A stretch of 64,000 nucleotides of DNA from Paraliobacillus sp. PM-2 (GTDB lineage: Bacteria > Bacillota > Bacilli > Bacillales > Amphibacillaceae): the NCBI RefSeq assembly GCF_001368815.1, contig NZ_CTEI01000001.1, positions 1,054,001 through 1,118,000 on the forward strand, written 5' to 3'. Made by a program: the position numbers and the translations under genes. A model generated the notes under the pieces. The model saw only the letters and a list, made by a program, of their open reading frames with translations. It did no database searches and was not told the DNA's origin. The first letter of the stretch is position 1, and every line of letters starts with the position of its first letter. Positions 29,013-38,675 of this stretch are shown here, in pieces.

Positions 29013-29937
29013 TTTTTTCATACCTCTGCTTTCTCATCAGATCATTACCATCGCTATCTAGCATTTGAAAAACAGTACCTGGCTTAGCTGTTTTCTTTAA
29101 AACAATGAACCGGTCAAACATCTTTGATTTAAATAGGGGTTGAAACGATATTCTTTTTTTTAGATCATTTAATGAACTACCATGTGCACTACACATAAGT
29201 TTCACCCCAGCGTGTAACGCTTCTTGAATTGCTATTACATCTTCTTCACTCCCGATCTCATCAACAACAATTACATTGGGTGACATCGAACGGATTAGCA
29301 TCATCACACCTTCAGCTTTTGGACATGCATCTAGCACGTCCGTTCGATCACCAACATTATGTTGTGGAATGCCATCAACGCAACCAGATAATTCAGAGCG
29401 TTCATCTACAATACCAACTTTTACAGGAGCAACATGTTTCCAACCAGAACTAATTAATCGTGACATATCTCGTAATAACGTAGTTTTTCCTGTTTGGGGA
29501 GGGCCAATGATTAACGTATTACAATAGTCTTGATCAAATAGATACTTGATATAAGGAGAGGCAACACCTATTTTTTCTTTAGCAATACGTACATTAAAAA
29601 ATGTAATATCCTTTATAGCTTTCACCTTGCCATAACTTGTATTTACTTTACCCGCTAATCCGATTCGATGGCCGCCCCGAATAGTTACATAACCTTTCTT
29701 TAATTCTTCTTCCATTCGATAGAGAGAAAATTGAGAAATTTGATTGATTAAAAAAATACCATCTTGTTTGTTTGCAATTAGATCATTCATCCACTCGGTA
29801 TGGCTATCAAATATTATCTCAATTGGTTGATTTATACGAATGCGTATTTCTTGTAAAGCACTCCACCTATCACCGATTTTCTTGGACAGTTTATTTTTTA
29901 ATGGTTCTGAGAATAATGACATAATTTCTTCTATCAT
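28936..29937 (-). CDS. spoIIIAA: Stage III sporulation protein AA (secretion-type ATPase)
   Basis: 333 residues. An ATPase related to secretion ATPases, thought to drive the SpoIIIA channel. Walker A GPPQTGKTTLLRDMSRL (about 145-161) and Walker B NVIVVDEIGSEEDV (about 223-236) are clear. First gene of spoIIIAA-AH under a sigma-E-like promoter. The C-terminal 25 or so residues (from QRYEKNEMD) are read from within spoIIIAB and make it longer than the about 307-residue B. subtilis protein. Confidence 0.94.
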   Translation of the reverse strand: MIEEIMSLFSEPLKNKLSKKIGDRWSALQEIRIRINQPIEIIFDSHTEWMNDLIANKQDGIFLINQISQFSLYRMEEELKKGYVTIRGGHRIGLAGKVNTSYGKVKAIKDITFFNVRIAKEKIGVASPYIKYLFDQDYCNTLIIGPPQTGKTTLLRDMSRLISSGWKHVAPVKVGIVDERSELSGCVDGIPQHNVGDRTDVLDACPKAEGVMMLIRSMSPNVIVVDEIGSEEDVIAIQEALHAGVKLMCSAHGSSLNDLKKRISFQPLFKSKMFDRFIVLKKTAKPGTVFQMLDSDGNDLMRKQRYEKNEMDRGTSISNSNNMDWVRNRISTK

Positions 29938-29972
29938 TTAAACGCTTCCTTCTCTAGTGCTTCTTTATAGTC

Positions 29973-30000
29973 ATTGTATGCTTGTCTGCATTTGTTATGA
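29973..30000 (-). promoter_or_regulatory. Sigma-E-type promoter of the spoIIIA operon
   Basis: CATACAAT (29973-29980) is an exact sigma-E -10, with TCATAAC (29994-30000) as a fair -35 (consensus KMATATT) 13 bp away. It lies 36 bp before spoIIIAA and after the efp terminator. The B. subtilis operon is sigma-E controlled. Confidence 0.65.
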
Positions 30001-30037
30001 CTGAAATGACTAACGAAAACTATATTAAAATTCAAAA

Positions 30038-30068
30038 AAAGAGTTGCCTATTAGATAGACAACTCTTT
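30038..30068 (-). terminator. Terminator of efp
   Basis: AAAGAGTTG...CAACTCTTT hairpin followed by a T-run on the minus strand, 24 bp past efp. Confidence 0.75.
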
Positions 30069-30091
30069 TCACAAACAAAGTATTATTTATT

Positions 30092-30649
30092 TTATGCTCT
30101 TGATACGTACTTACCATCACTTGTATTAATTAAAAGCACATCGCCTTCGTTAATAAAGAAAGGCACTTGCACAATTAGACCTGTTTCTAACGTTGCCGGT
30201 TTCGTACCGCCACTTGCAGTATCTCCTTTGATACCCGGTTCTGTTTCTGTTACTTCTAGTTCCACGTTATTCGGCAAGTCTACACCGATTGTTTCCCCTT
30301 GATAAGTCATAATATTGACTTCCATATTTTCTTTCAAAAATTTTAATTGATATTCAATTTGGTTTGTTTGTAATTCTAACTGCTCATACGTTTGTGTATC
30401 CATGAAAGTATGTACATCACCAGCAGCATATAAATATTGCATTTTACGATTCTCAATGTGCGCTTTATTTACTTTTTCACCTGCACGGAATGTTTTTTCT
30501 TGAATGTTACCATTACGAAGATTACGCAATTTAGAACGAACGAAGGCAGCACCTTTTCCTGGCTTCACATGTTGAAATTCTACCACTTGCCAAATTCCGT
30601 TATCCACTTCGATTGTCAGACCAGTCTTAAAATCATTAACTGAAATCAT
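30092..30649 (-). CDS. efp: Translation elongation factor P
   Basis: 185 residues. It helps ribosomes through polyproline stretches. Three-barrel layout: [18 protein letters not shown], the loop [12 protein letters not shown] with Lys32 at the modified position, and the C-terminal [17 protein letters not shown] followed by VPFFINEGD. Length exactly typical. GGGAGGAAATAAC before the ATG. It follows the Xaa-Pro peptidase gene as in B. subtilis; yqhV, which often follows efp, is absent. Confidence 0.96.
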   Translation of the reverse strand: MISVNDFKTGLTIEVDNGIWQVVEFQHVKPGKGAAFVRSKLRNLRNGNIQEKTFRAGEKVNKAHIENRKMQYLYAAGDVHTFMDTQTYEQLELQTNQIEYQLKFLKENMEVNIMTYQGETIGVDLPNNVELEVTETEPGIKGDTASGGTKPATLETGLIVQVPFFINEGDVLLINTSDGKYVSRA

Positions 30650-30699
30650 GTTATTTCCTCCCTGATTCTCTCTTTTCTAACCAAATTCATTTTAATGCC

Positions 30700-31761
30700 T
30701 TATAATATAATAAGTTCTTTTGGTGAATGATTCAACCTCTCATTACCATCTTTCTTAACAATAATGTCATCTTCAATTCTACAACCACCAATATTCGGAA
30801 CATATATACCAGGTTCAACTGTTACAATCATGCCTTCTTCAAGAAATTGATTTGATTTAAACGAAAGTGCTGGTTGCTCATGCACTTCTAGACCAAGACC
30901 ATGGCCAGTTGAGTGTCCGAAATATTCACCATATCCTTTTTCTGTAATATAATCTCTTGTTAACGCATCTGCTTCTTTACCAGTCATACCAGCTTTAATC
31001 CCATTAACACCCTTTAATTGCGCTTGTAATACAGTATCATAGATTTCCTTTAATTGATCTGATATTTCTCCTACCGCCACCGTACGGGTTATATCTGAGC
31101 AGTAACCACCATACAATGCTCCGAAATCCATTGTTACTAACTCACCATTTTCGATTTTTTTATTCGACGCAACACCATGTGGCAGTGCAGAACGATAACC
31201 AGATGCAACAATTATATCAAAACTTGATGATGTTGCACCTTGCTTTCGCATATAAAATTCTAACTCATTGGATATTTCTATTTCCGTAACACCAGGTTTA
31301 ATGACAGTAAGAATATGCTCAAATGCAGCATCCGCTATTCTAGCAGCTTCTTTTAGTACGCTAATTTCATCTTCTGTCTTTATCAGGCGAATTGTTTCAA
31401 CCATTCCCTCTGTAGGAATCCATTCCACTTCCGCTTCTTTTTCATATTGCTCATACATGGCATATGTAACATTTGATTTTTCAAAACCAATGCGCTTGAT
31501 ACCTAATGTTCTTAATTGACTAGCAACTTCTTTAATAATAGGTTGCTTATGTTCAATAATTTCAAACGATGGTGCTTGATCACTTGCTTGTTGCGTATAA
31601 CGAAAGTCAGTGATTAATCGTTCTTTTTCTTCGGTAATTAATAGCACACCAGCAGAGCCAGTAAAACCTGACATATATCTTCGATTGAACGGATTGGTAA
31701 TCAATAAAGCATCTAACTTATTTTCATTTAAAACAGCTCTGAGTTTTTCAATTTTTCCCAT
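30700..31761 (-). CDS. yqhT: Xaa-Pro aminopeptidase (M24 family, YqhT)
   Basis: 353 residues. A creatinase-like N-terminal domain (1-130) and a pita-bread catalytic domain. Metal ligands are visible in MDFGALYGGYCSDITRT, GHSTGHGLGLEVHE, VTVEPGIYVP and RIEDDI. It removes N-terminal residues before proline. 50 bp upstream of efp; GGAGGGAAAGAG before the ATG. The aroQ (yqhS) gene usual on its other side is missing. Confidence 0.92.
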   Translation of the reverse strand: MGKIEKLRAVLNENKLDALLITNPFNRRYMSGFTGSAGVLLITEEKERLITDFRYTQQASDQAPSFEIIEHKQPIIKEVASQLRTLGIKRIGFEKSNVTYAMYEQYEKEAEVEWIPTEGMVETIRLIKTEDEISVLKEAARIADAAFEHILTVIKPGVTEIEISNELEFYMRKQGATSSSFDIIVASGYRSALPHGVASNKKIENGELVTMDFGALYGGYCSDITRTVAVGEISDQLKEIYDTVLQAQLKGVNGIKAGMTGKEADALTRDYITEKGYGEYFGHSTGHGLGLEVHEQPALSFKSNQFLEEGMIVTVEPGIYVPNIGGCRIEDDIIVKKDGNERLNHSPKELIIL

Positions 31762-31894
31762 CTCTTTCCCTCCATTGTAAATAAACTGATTATTTTTATT
31801 ATTATATGCTTGTACAAGTTTATCACAAATAGCGGGATTTGTTTATTTTTCCTTTTTTAGCTTTTGATTAAAAAGCTCATTCTATTGTAATACA

Positions 31895-32392
31895 TTAGAT
31901 ATTTTTCTTGGTAACCCTATCTAAATAGTCGTATGATATGGAATATCCAATAAATATGCCATATAATAAGAATAAACAGATGGTTGTAACAATTGTATCA
32001 CTATCTAATTGCGGTAAAGGTTTTATATTAGGAAAAATAGGTAACAACGCATAGAAAACAACTCCCCATAATAATAGACCAAATAGAAAACTAGGTAACA
32101 ATCCCCTTGTTTTTCTTAAAAATAAGTAATAAACGATAGCTACTAATAATGAGATTATTCCCATCCCTAATATAGAAAGGACATTAGCTAACCAAGTATT
32201 GGTCCAATCAGCATCTAACCAAGATCGAATTAAAAATGTAGCAGGGGAAAAACTTGTGAAATGAAAATAACTTGCAATCCACCCAATAAAACTCCAAAAT
32301 ACACCACCAAAGAAACCCGTTGTCAATGTTCTGGCCATTATAGAAACAGGTTGTTCTCGCTTATTTTGCTCTAATTGTTTTTTTGCTCCCAT
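31895..32392 (-). CDS. yqhR: YqhR-like membrane protein
   Basis: 165 residues with four hydrophobic segments (about 24-45, 70-92, 98-118, 133-152). Length, membrane layout and place between yqhT and yqhP fit B. subtilis YqhR, of unknown function. yqhQ, usually next to it, is absent. The gene is divergent from yqhP. Confidence 0.75.
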   Translation of the reverse strand: MGAKKQLEQNKREQPVSIMARTLTTGFFGGVFWSFIGWIASYFHFTSFSPATFLIRSWLDADWTNTWLANVLSILGMGIISLLVAIVYYLFLRKTRGLLPSFLFGLLLWGVVFYALLPIFPNIKPLPQLDSDTIVTTICLFLLYGIFIGYSISYDYLDRVTKKNI

Positions 32393-32571
32393 TATCTATC
32401 ACCTCTATCGTATAGAATGAACAGGAAAATGAAAAAATATGCTTAGAATTAAAATTTCGATCGAACTAGATTATTTGGTATATTATTCATAGAGTACGCT
32501 ATACTAAAGAATAGATTGAACTCATTTTCACTTAATCATACTAGAATGAATAAACAGGAAGGATGAGGCGT

Positions 32572-32952
32572 ATGTTCGGACAAAAAAAACACCCTTTATG
32601 GTTTTATCTTCTCATTGCACTGGCTGTAATCGGATTGGCGAGTCAATTATTGACTAACACAGCGACATTTTTTTCATCCATTTTAATGATAGTTGGAACA
32701 GCAGTACTTTTGTATGGAGTAGTTTATTTTTTCTTTTTCAAAAGAAAAAATACAACTGAACTAAAAAAATACAAAAAAGCTGTAAAACAATCTAGGAAAA
32801 GAAAAAGACACATGACTACAATAAGTCAAGTTAAAAACAAACAAAGTAAACATAGTAACCTAACAAAAAAACATCGTGATCACAAAAACATCCCTCATTT
32901 ACGAGTGATTGATGGAAAAAAATCAAAAAGAAAAGATCGTGCTACATTCTAG
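32572..32952 (+). CDS. yqhP: YqhP-like small membrane protein (SA1362 type)
   Basis: 126 residues. Two hydrophobic segments (about 10-28 and 33-53) are followed by a very basic tail (many Lys/Arg). FGQKKHPLWFYLLIALAVIG resembles SA1362/YqhP proteins, function unknown. AGGAAGG is against an upstream ATG (32563) and well spaced from ATG 32572. Tail-to-tail with yqhO, sharing a terminator. Confidence 0.7.
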   Translation: MFGQKKHPLWFYLLIALAVIGLASQLLTNTATFFSSILMIVGTAVLLYGVVYFFFFKRKNTTELKKYKKAVKQSRKRKRHMTTISQVKNKQSKHSNLTKKHRDHKNIPHLRVIDGKKSKRKDRATF

Positions 32953-32969
32953 TAGACGATCTTTCTTTT
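32931..32969. terminator. Bidirectional terminator between yqhP and yqhO
   Basis: AAAGATCGT...ACGATCTTT with an inner CTAC/GTAG stem, A-rich on one side and TTTCTTTT on the other. The yqhP stop lies inside it. Confidence 0.8.
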
Positions 32970-32975
32970 ACCTAT

Positions 32976-33866
32976 CTAACTTGGCCAGTGTTTTAAAAAT
33001 GACGATGCTCTCATCCTACCAAAGGCAATTAGTTTATCTTTATCCTTCTTTGTTAATTCTAAATCAGCAACATGCACATCTTTCACTGGCAAGAACAGAA
33101 TATCTTCTTGATGTTTCGTAGAAATATATCTTGCATCATGTGCAATTCGCATCGTATCAATTAAATCTCTCGTTAAATCTAATGCATTCGTTATTTTTTT
33201 TGCAGGTATTTGGTCATATGATGCTGTTAATTTCAAACCTAAAACAGGTCTTCGCTTTCTACCTGTCTGTTGATCAAAAATCCATATAGGTAGATTACTT
33301 AATACCGCACCGTCCACTACAATGCTTTTTCCCCCGTGCGTATTCACCATTTTTTCTGGTCGGAAAAAGTAAGGTAAACTTGCACTCATTCGGATCGCTT
33401 TAGCAACTAAAAAACTTTCAGGTCTTATATTATATAATCGCTCTAAATCATCCGGTATGACCACGATTTTTCCTAAAGTTAAATCAGCTACTACTACCCG
33501 CAAACTGTCTTTCGGTAAATCATGAAATGTGTAAACGTTTTTTTTGGCTAAAACTTGATAAAGCCAATTTTCAAATTCGTCACCCTTATACAAGCCCATT
33601 GTAAAATACAAGGAGAACCACTTCCAAATTGGCACATACTTTTCCAATAGTGAAGTATCCATAAAGTTATTTAAATCTAAATCTACAAACAATTGGTTCA
33701 TTTCTTTAACAGTGTATCCAGCTGCGATCATTCCTGAGACGATAGCCCCTGCAGATGATCCAGCAACACGGACAAAAGAAAATTCTTTCTCCTCCAATAC
33801 TTCTAACGCGCCTATGTAAGCGAACGCCTTTACACCACCACCTGAAAAGACACCATCTATTTTCAT
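32976..33866 (-). CDS. yqhO: Patatin-like phospholipase (YqhO)
   Basis: 296 residues. The patatin fold is marked by the oxyanion GGGVKAFAYIG, the nucleophile Ser38 in GSSAG and the dyad Asp in VVDGAVLSN. It would hydrolyse acyl esters; the substrate is unknown. Conserved place next to yqhP. The upstream 240 bp to the next gene show no further feature beyond a possible promoter for the divergent DUF421 gene. Confidence 0.9.
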   Translation of the reverse strand: MKIDGVFSGGGVKAFAYIGALEVLEEKEFSFVRVAGSSAGAIVSGMIAAGYTVKEMNQLFVDLDLNNFMDTSLLEKYVPIWKWFSLYFTMGLYKGDEFENWLYQVLAKKNVYTFHDLPKDSLRVVVADLTLGKIVVIPDDLERLYNIRPESFLVAKAIRMSASLPYFFRPEKMVNTHGGKSIVVDGAVLSNLPIWIFDQQTGRKRRPVLGLKLTASYDQIPAKKITNALDLTRDLIDTMRIAHDARYISTKHQEDILFLPVKDVHVADLELTKKDKDKLIAFGRMRASSFLKHWPS

Positions 33867-34106
33867 GACATCGCCCCTCTACTTATATATAGGGAGGCAT
33901 TTAATTGTTTAGAACAACGATGAGATATATTTAAGGGCTCATTCTTTGAAAATTGCCCACATCGATCCTACTCACATTATTTTTCACATAGATCCAAACA
34001 CTTTTCTGGATAATTTAAAATTGAAATGATTTTCTCTATGCTTTGAACAGATTGGGTATAAATCTATATATTCTCAACACAATAGGTTTTATAGGAGGGT
34101 TTACTA

Positions 34107-34796
34107 ATGAATTATATTGAAATCACATTAAGAATTGTTCTTGCTTTTTTTGTTTTATTAATTTTGACAAGACTTATGGGAAGAAAAGAAATCAGTCAAT
34201 TAACTTTTTTTAACTTTGTATCTTCTATTGCTATTGGAACAATAGCTGGATCTTTAACCATTGATCCCCAATTGAGTTTAGGACATGGAATTTATGTATT
34301 GGTTGGTTGGGCGATATTAACAATAATACTTGGATATATTGATATCAAATCCAAATCAGCTAGAGATGTGATTGAAGGACAACCTGTCATAGTAATTAAA
34401 AATGGACAAGTGATGGAACAAACAATGAAAAAAATACGATTAGATATTAATACCCTAAATGCAAAATTACGCCAAAAGAATGTGTTCTCCATCAAAGATG
34501 TGGATTATGCTATTTTAGAAACTGATGGGAAGATTTCAGTTATGAAGAAAGAAATCAAACAACCAGTATCTAAGAAGGATTTGCATGTTTCTAATGAAAA
34601 AAATTTATATTCTATCCCTACTGAGGTAATAACGGATGGAAAAATCAATCATCAGAACTTGTCAAAACTTAATCTTAATGAAGAGTGGTTACATCAACAA
34701 CTAAAGGTACAGGGAATTAAATCTATATCTGACGTTTTTTATGCAGAAATACAAAAAGACGGTTCCATTTATATTGATAAGAGAATTGACAAATAA
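34107..34796 (+). CDS. DUF421 (YetF/YcaP-type) membrane protein
   Basis: 229 residues. Three N-terminal membrane segments (about 5-25, 33-52, 57-75) and a soluble DUF421 domain: LTRLMGRKEISQLTFFNF, IEGQPVIVIKNGQV and the second half EEWLHQQLKVQGIKSISDVFYAEIQKDGS. Related B. subtilis genes are yetF, yrbG and ydfR, some made in spores; the exact role is unknown. GGAGGGTTTACTA before the ATG. A weak hairpin (CCTGT/ACAGG, about 34801-34815) follows. Confidence 0.88.
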   Translation: MNYIEITLRIVLAFFVLLILTRLMGRKEISQLTFFNFVSSIAIGTIAGSLTIDPQLSLGHGIYVLVGWAILTIILGYIDIKSKSARDVIEGQPVIVIKNGQVMEQTMKKIRLDINTLNAKLRQKNVFSIKDVDYAILETDGKISVMKKEIKQPVSKKDLHVSNEKNLYSIPTEVITDGKINHQNLSKLNLNEEWLHQQLKVQGIKSISDVFYAEIQKDGSIYIDKRIDK

Positions 34797-34843
34797 AACA
34801 CCCTGTTAAAAACAGGATATGCTAATGATGTTATAGCAAATGA

Positions 34844-35365
34844 TTAAATATCCTCATACCAATCTATTGCTCTATTTTTAATTTCTGAAACTAGCTGCTC
34901 TTTACCATGTATGTATGCTTCAATATCATAAGGGAATCGTTGAGACAACGCTTCTTTTAATTCACCATACGCTTTTGCAGTGTCAGGGTGCGATCGTAAG
35001 TAATTTCGGAAGGCAAGATGGTGCTCAATTTCAACATTACCTAACTCAAAGATATGAACATGGTGTGTTCGATTATCCCCTCCCTTTTGGAAAAAACGAC
35101 GTCCAGAAATTCCATTTTCTCCTTTTGATTCGTAACCGATGGTTGTCATTGCGGTAGTAAAACCATCAACCTGATTAATATTTTTAACTACAAGCATAAT
35201 GTCAATGATAGGCTTTGCTTTTAAACCAATAACGGACGTACTACCAATATGATGAATTTTTATGATCTCAGAACCAAAAATTTTATACAACTTATTTGCT
35301 TCTTGCTCAAACATCGAAGACCAGGATTTGTTAAACGACGTTACTTCAACCTTTCTCAAGCCCAT
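34844..35365 (-). CDS. GrpB/UPF0157 family nucleotidyltransferase-like protein
   Basis: 173 residues. IHHIGSTSVIGLKAKPIIDIMLVV is the family motif (nucleotidyltransferase-like GST-x(n)-DxM), followed by HHVHIFELGN. Function unknown; related proteins are sometimes fused to dephospho-CoA kinase. Single gene in the accessory region. Confidence 0.88.
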   Translation of the reverse strand: MGLRKVEVTSFNKSWSSMFEQEANKLYKIFGSEIIKIHHIGSTSVIGLKAKPIIDIMLVVKNINQVDGFTTAMTTIGYESKGENGISGRRFFQKGGDNRTHHVHIFELGNVEIEHHLAFRNYLRSHPDTAKAYGELKEALSQRFPYDIEAYIHGKEQLVSEIKNRAIDWYEDI

Positions 35366-35541
35366 TCACCTTTCTTTCCATAATCAAGTTCCTCACTTAC
35401 CTAACAGGGGGGTTACAATTTTCACAAAAGAGAAATTTTTGTTGACTAAAAAATTAACCTCATCACTTTCATCTATCTGCCTCTACGCTTAATAATTATA
35501 ACATGATTAGTAAAATGAACCCGCATACTTCGTGAAAACTT

Positions 35542-35551
35542 ATGGTATAAT
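35542..35551 (+). promoter_or_regulatory. Extended -10 promoter
   Basis: TGGTATAAT, an exact TATAAT (35546-35551) with the extended TG, 42 bp before the TTG-started gene at 35594. No good -35 is seen. Confidence 0.4.
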
Positions 35552-35593
35552 TTAACTATTGAACAAAATAAATAGAATTGGGGGGAAAGCCTT

Positions 35594-36535
35594 TTGAAAG
35601 AAAAAATACTATGGGCTGGTTTGATGCTTGTTATTTTAAGTTGGGTAGGTAATTATTTGTATTTTGAATCTAAACAACTTGAACGCCCGATATTTTTAGA
35701 CCATTACTATGAAGCTTATATGCATGATCAAGAGCAACTAACATTCTATTATTTGACCAACAAGATGGATAATTATGAGGTAAGATCTTTATCAATTGAT
35801 GGCGTTAAATTATATCCAGTTTCAGATCACGGCTTTACGATGTGGAGAACTGCTCCTAATACACCACAGTTTGAGCAGGAGTTTTCTCATCAATACTTGA
35901 AATCAGTCACAGTAGAATTACCAAAAAAGTCAATTCCCATTGAAGATGGATCTAAGGATAGATGGTCCTTTGAAGAAGTTAACGCAACATTCTCAAATGG
36001 CCAATCATATACCTTAGACTTAGGTAAAGTGAATGTATATGAAAAGGTAACAGATTACACTGTTTTGAATACACATGCTAGCTCAAGCAGTAATCAGCAT
36101 ACTAGTGAGAAATCAATGCTTGCAACAAAACCGATCACGGTGGAGGATATTAACGTTCCTTTTCCAGAGAATTTATCTGAAGATGTGTACGTAAAAGTGG
36201 ATGTTAACCAGGAAAAGTTTAATATCAATCAGGATGAGAACACTCCTGAATGGCTCAAGAGAGAAAAGCAAAATGAAATGGTGGGGATTTCTATTGACGA
36301 GGACATATTTCCTTTTCATTTGAATAAAAATGACAGAATGCAGCTTTCTATGCAATTCAATCCATACCGAAAGAGTTATTTTGAATTTAGTATAAAAATT
36401 TCAGGTACATCAGATGAAGGAGAGCAATTTAAAAGTAAAGCTCCTATCATTGATCACCCTTCCCTCAACCAACAGGATATTAATGAAATAATTGAGGAAA
36501 AACAGGGAGGTAATGTCAATGAAGCAAGCAATTAA
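35594..36535 (+). CDS. Unrecognised membrane-anchored extracytoplasmic protein
   Basis: 313 residues from a TTG start with GGGGGGAAAGCC before it. One N-terminal membrane segment (about 4-24, KILWAGLMLVILSWVGNYLY), then a mostly polar domain expected outside the cell, with a Ser/His-rich linker near 155-170. No known motif. It overlaps the next gene by 17 bp, so the two are translated together and likely act together. Confidence 0.7.
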   Translation: MKEKILWAGLMLVILSWVGNYLYFESKQLERPIFLDHYYEAYMHDQEQLTFYYLTNKMDNYEVRSLSIDGVKLYPVSDHGFTMWRTAPNTPQFEQEFSHQYLKSVTVELPKKSIPIEDGSKDRWSFEEVNATFSNGQSYTLDLGKVNVYEKVTDYTVLNTHASSSSNQHTSEKSMLATKPITVEDINVPFPENLSEDVYVKVDVNQEKFNINQDENTPEWLKREKQNEMVGISIDEDIFPFHLNKNDRMQLSMQFNPYRKSYFEFSIKISGTSDEGEQFKSKAPIIDHPSLNQQDINEIIEEKQGGNVNEASN

Positions 36536-37097
36536 TAGGATCTTTTGGGGCTACCTATTTGTTCTAATTGAAATTCATATCATTATGATTGATATCCTAG
36601 CTGAACCAGTTGGATATTGGCTCATTTTTTCAGGCGTAACCATGTTACAGAAAGACTTTACGATTGCTCATAAAGCTAGGAAACTCTCTTTAGTGCTCAT
36701 TTTCATCTCCACTCCTACTGTCTTTGTTCAGCAAAATGCAGGAACAGATCAGCTCGGTCAATTATCGTTTTTGTCTGGTTGGTCCCTGTATATGATTGTT
36801 CTAGGACTAGTACAGTTAATCCTTGTATTCTATATTTTTCAACTCATTATGGTAATCGTACACAAACATGGCGATACTGAATTAATCCGGCGTTCAGCAA
36901 GGACGTTTTCTACCTACATTATCGTTATGCTAATCACAGAACTATTTAATACTTTTACGATTAATTTTTCTGGAGATGCATTAGCTGGGATAACAATTGT
37001 CATCATAATTATTAGTTTTATTATGCAAATTTCCTTTCTTATTCTACTGCTGGCTCTTCGAAAAATAAATGATGCCAACGATCTGACAACAATTTAG
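36519..37097 (+). CDS. Unrecognised multi-pass membrane protein
   Basis: 192 residues with about five or six hydrophobic segments. It begins MKQAINRIFWGYLFVLIEIH. GGGAGGTAATGTCA precedes ATG 36519; an upstream frame extension lies in the previous gene. I do not recognise the family. It forms a pair with the anchored protein upstream. The next 219 bp have no gene. Confidence 0.7.
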   Translation: MKQAINRIFWGYLFVLIEIHIIMIDILAEPVGYWLIFSGVTMLQKDFTIAHKARKLSLVLIFISTPTVFVQQNAGTDQLGQLSFLSGWSLYMIVLGLVQLILVFYIFQLIMVIVHKHGDTELIRRSARTFSTYIIVMLITELFNTFTINFSGDALAGITIVIIIISFIMQISFLILLLALRKINDANDLTTI

Positions 37098-37316
37098 AAA
37101 TTGTTAATAATTACCACGTGGAAGGATACGAATACATTAAAGTGTGCTATATCATTACTAATACATAATACCTGTAATAGTAATGATACTAGTGCACAAA
37201 AGCATTGAATAGATAAATGTTAATTAGATTGATATAGAACGTATCTTTTAACTGGCCCACTTCAAAACATGGAATCTATTAACGAGAAAGTCGTTAGAGA
37301 GCCTTCTATTGTTTTT

Positions 37317-37975
37317 TTATAGGTTCCTACTTTTACCTTTTGCTTTAATAATTATATTCACACCCATTGCCTGACCATTCTCAATGTGGTTTTTCATATT
37401 TGATACATTAATATTTGTCTCAACATGTACATCATTGCTTTCTTTAGCCCCAAGCGTTACCTCATATGGGCCGTCTTTATTCATAAGCGATACCATTGGT
37501 AGATCATATTTATGTAAATGTCTTTCAACAAATGTAACAGTAAATTGAACATCATTGTTGCTGTAGTTATAAAAAGGAAGTACACACTCTCCATGCAATG
37601 TTTTCTCACTTATCATCTCAAAACTACAATTGCTTTGTTCATTCTCATATGAAACTGCATATATCCCCGTGGCAAAGTTTTTTTGATATGAGTTTACTAC
37701 AAACTCTGGAGTAAAATTAAAGATTAAGATGACAATCAATACAATTCGACCATGATAGTTGTTTAATGATTTTACCAGAAGAAATATACCTACAATAAAT
37801 AAAAATAAAGATGAAATCCCTACAGTGTGAACCCCACCAGCAAACCTAATAGGTATATTCAATAACAAATAAATTACTTCCCATAAGGATAGTTATGTGG
37901 GAAAGGAAAATTCAGTAACATCGATAAGAATAATAAAATGAGAGAAGAGAATAACATCCATTTGCTTTTAATCAA
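37317..37975 (-). pseudogene. Membrane protein gene split by a single-base frameshift
   Basis: The downstream frame (37317-37868, 183 codons from a TTG with no good ribosome site) starts abruptly as LLNIPIRFAGG. A second frame begins at a TTG at 37973-37975 with AAAGGAG eight bases before it and reads a hydrophobic segment ending PFPHNYPYGK and a stop. Joined with a one-base change near 37874-37882 they give one protein of about 218 residues with three membrane segments and an extracellular domain. Function unknown. Either a decayed gene or a sequencing error; the open part may still be expressed. Confidence 0.6.
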
Positions 37976-38059
37976 AATAATTCTCCTTTAGATTTGACTT
38001 GGCTTTAGTTATTCTAGAAATGCACCTTTTCACTATAAGAATATTTTTTGAATTCAGAT

Positions 38060-38533
38060 TCACTCAGCGTTCAAGAATGTTTCGCCATTCTTATCTTTGT
38101 TATACAAAACTATTCTCTCTTCTTGGTCACCCTCTGTCTCATCATCGTTCCAGCTGACTACCATATAGATCTGATCAATTTCACAAAATTGCATGATGTT
38201 TTCTCCTTCACTCTCGATTGTTCCAGTCCTCTGATTAGCGATATCTGCTTCTCCGGACACAGAGCCACTATGGAGACTTCTTTCAGCCCCGTCTACAACG
38301 GCATAAACGCTAAAACTGAAAAAATCTGCCATATGCTTATTTTCACCCTTCATTGACAGCCTTCCGTAGCCTGCTTTGTATTCTTCGTCTAACATCACAA
38401 TTTCATAGCCAGCTAGTTTCCAATGATCACTTTCACCAGATAAAGAAAAATAATAATTATTCTCTGTCTGCTCATGGTTGCAGGCTGATAATATAACTAA
38501 TAGGAAGGTCAAGCTAATCAACACTTGCTTCAA
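38060..38533 (-). CDS. Putative lipoprotein, unknown function
   Basis: 157 residues. Signal peptide with lipobox LSAC (Cys18), so the mature protein would be attached to the outer face of the membrane. The rest is acidic, with YYFSLSGESDHWKLAGYEI, and ends with NKDKNGETFLNAE. No family recognised. It stands alone in the accessory region. Confidence 0.75.
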   Translation of the reverse strand: MKQVLISLTFLLVILSACNHEQTENNYYFSLSGESDHWKLAGYEIVMLDEEYKAGYGRLSMKGENKHMADFFSFSVYAVVDGAERSLHSGSVSGEADIANQRTGTIESEGENIMQFCEIDQIYMVVSWNDDETEGDQEERIVLYNKDKNGETFLNAE

Positions 38534-38675
38534 ATTACCACACCTTTATTTGCTTTTTATTCGCCAAATATATAATATAAGGAGAAATCGTTTTTCTGCC
38601 GATAGCACAAGATCAAATTTTTCTTCTATAAAAGAATTTGACCGCTTAATTGAATAGAACCACCCACTATTTCAA

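Noticed and set aside
34043-34070. GGGTAT resembling a sigma-B -10 before the DUF421 gene
   Set aside because: No GTTTAA-like -35 at the right distance.
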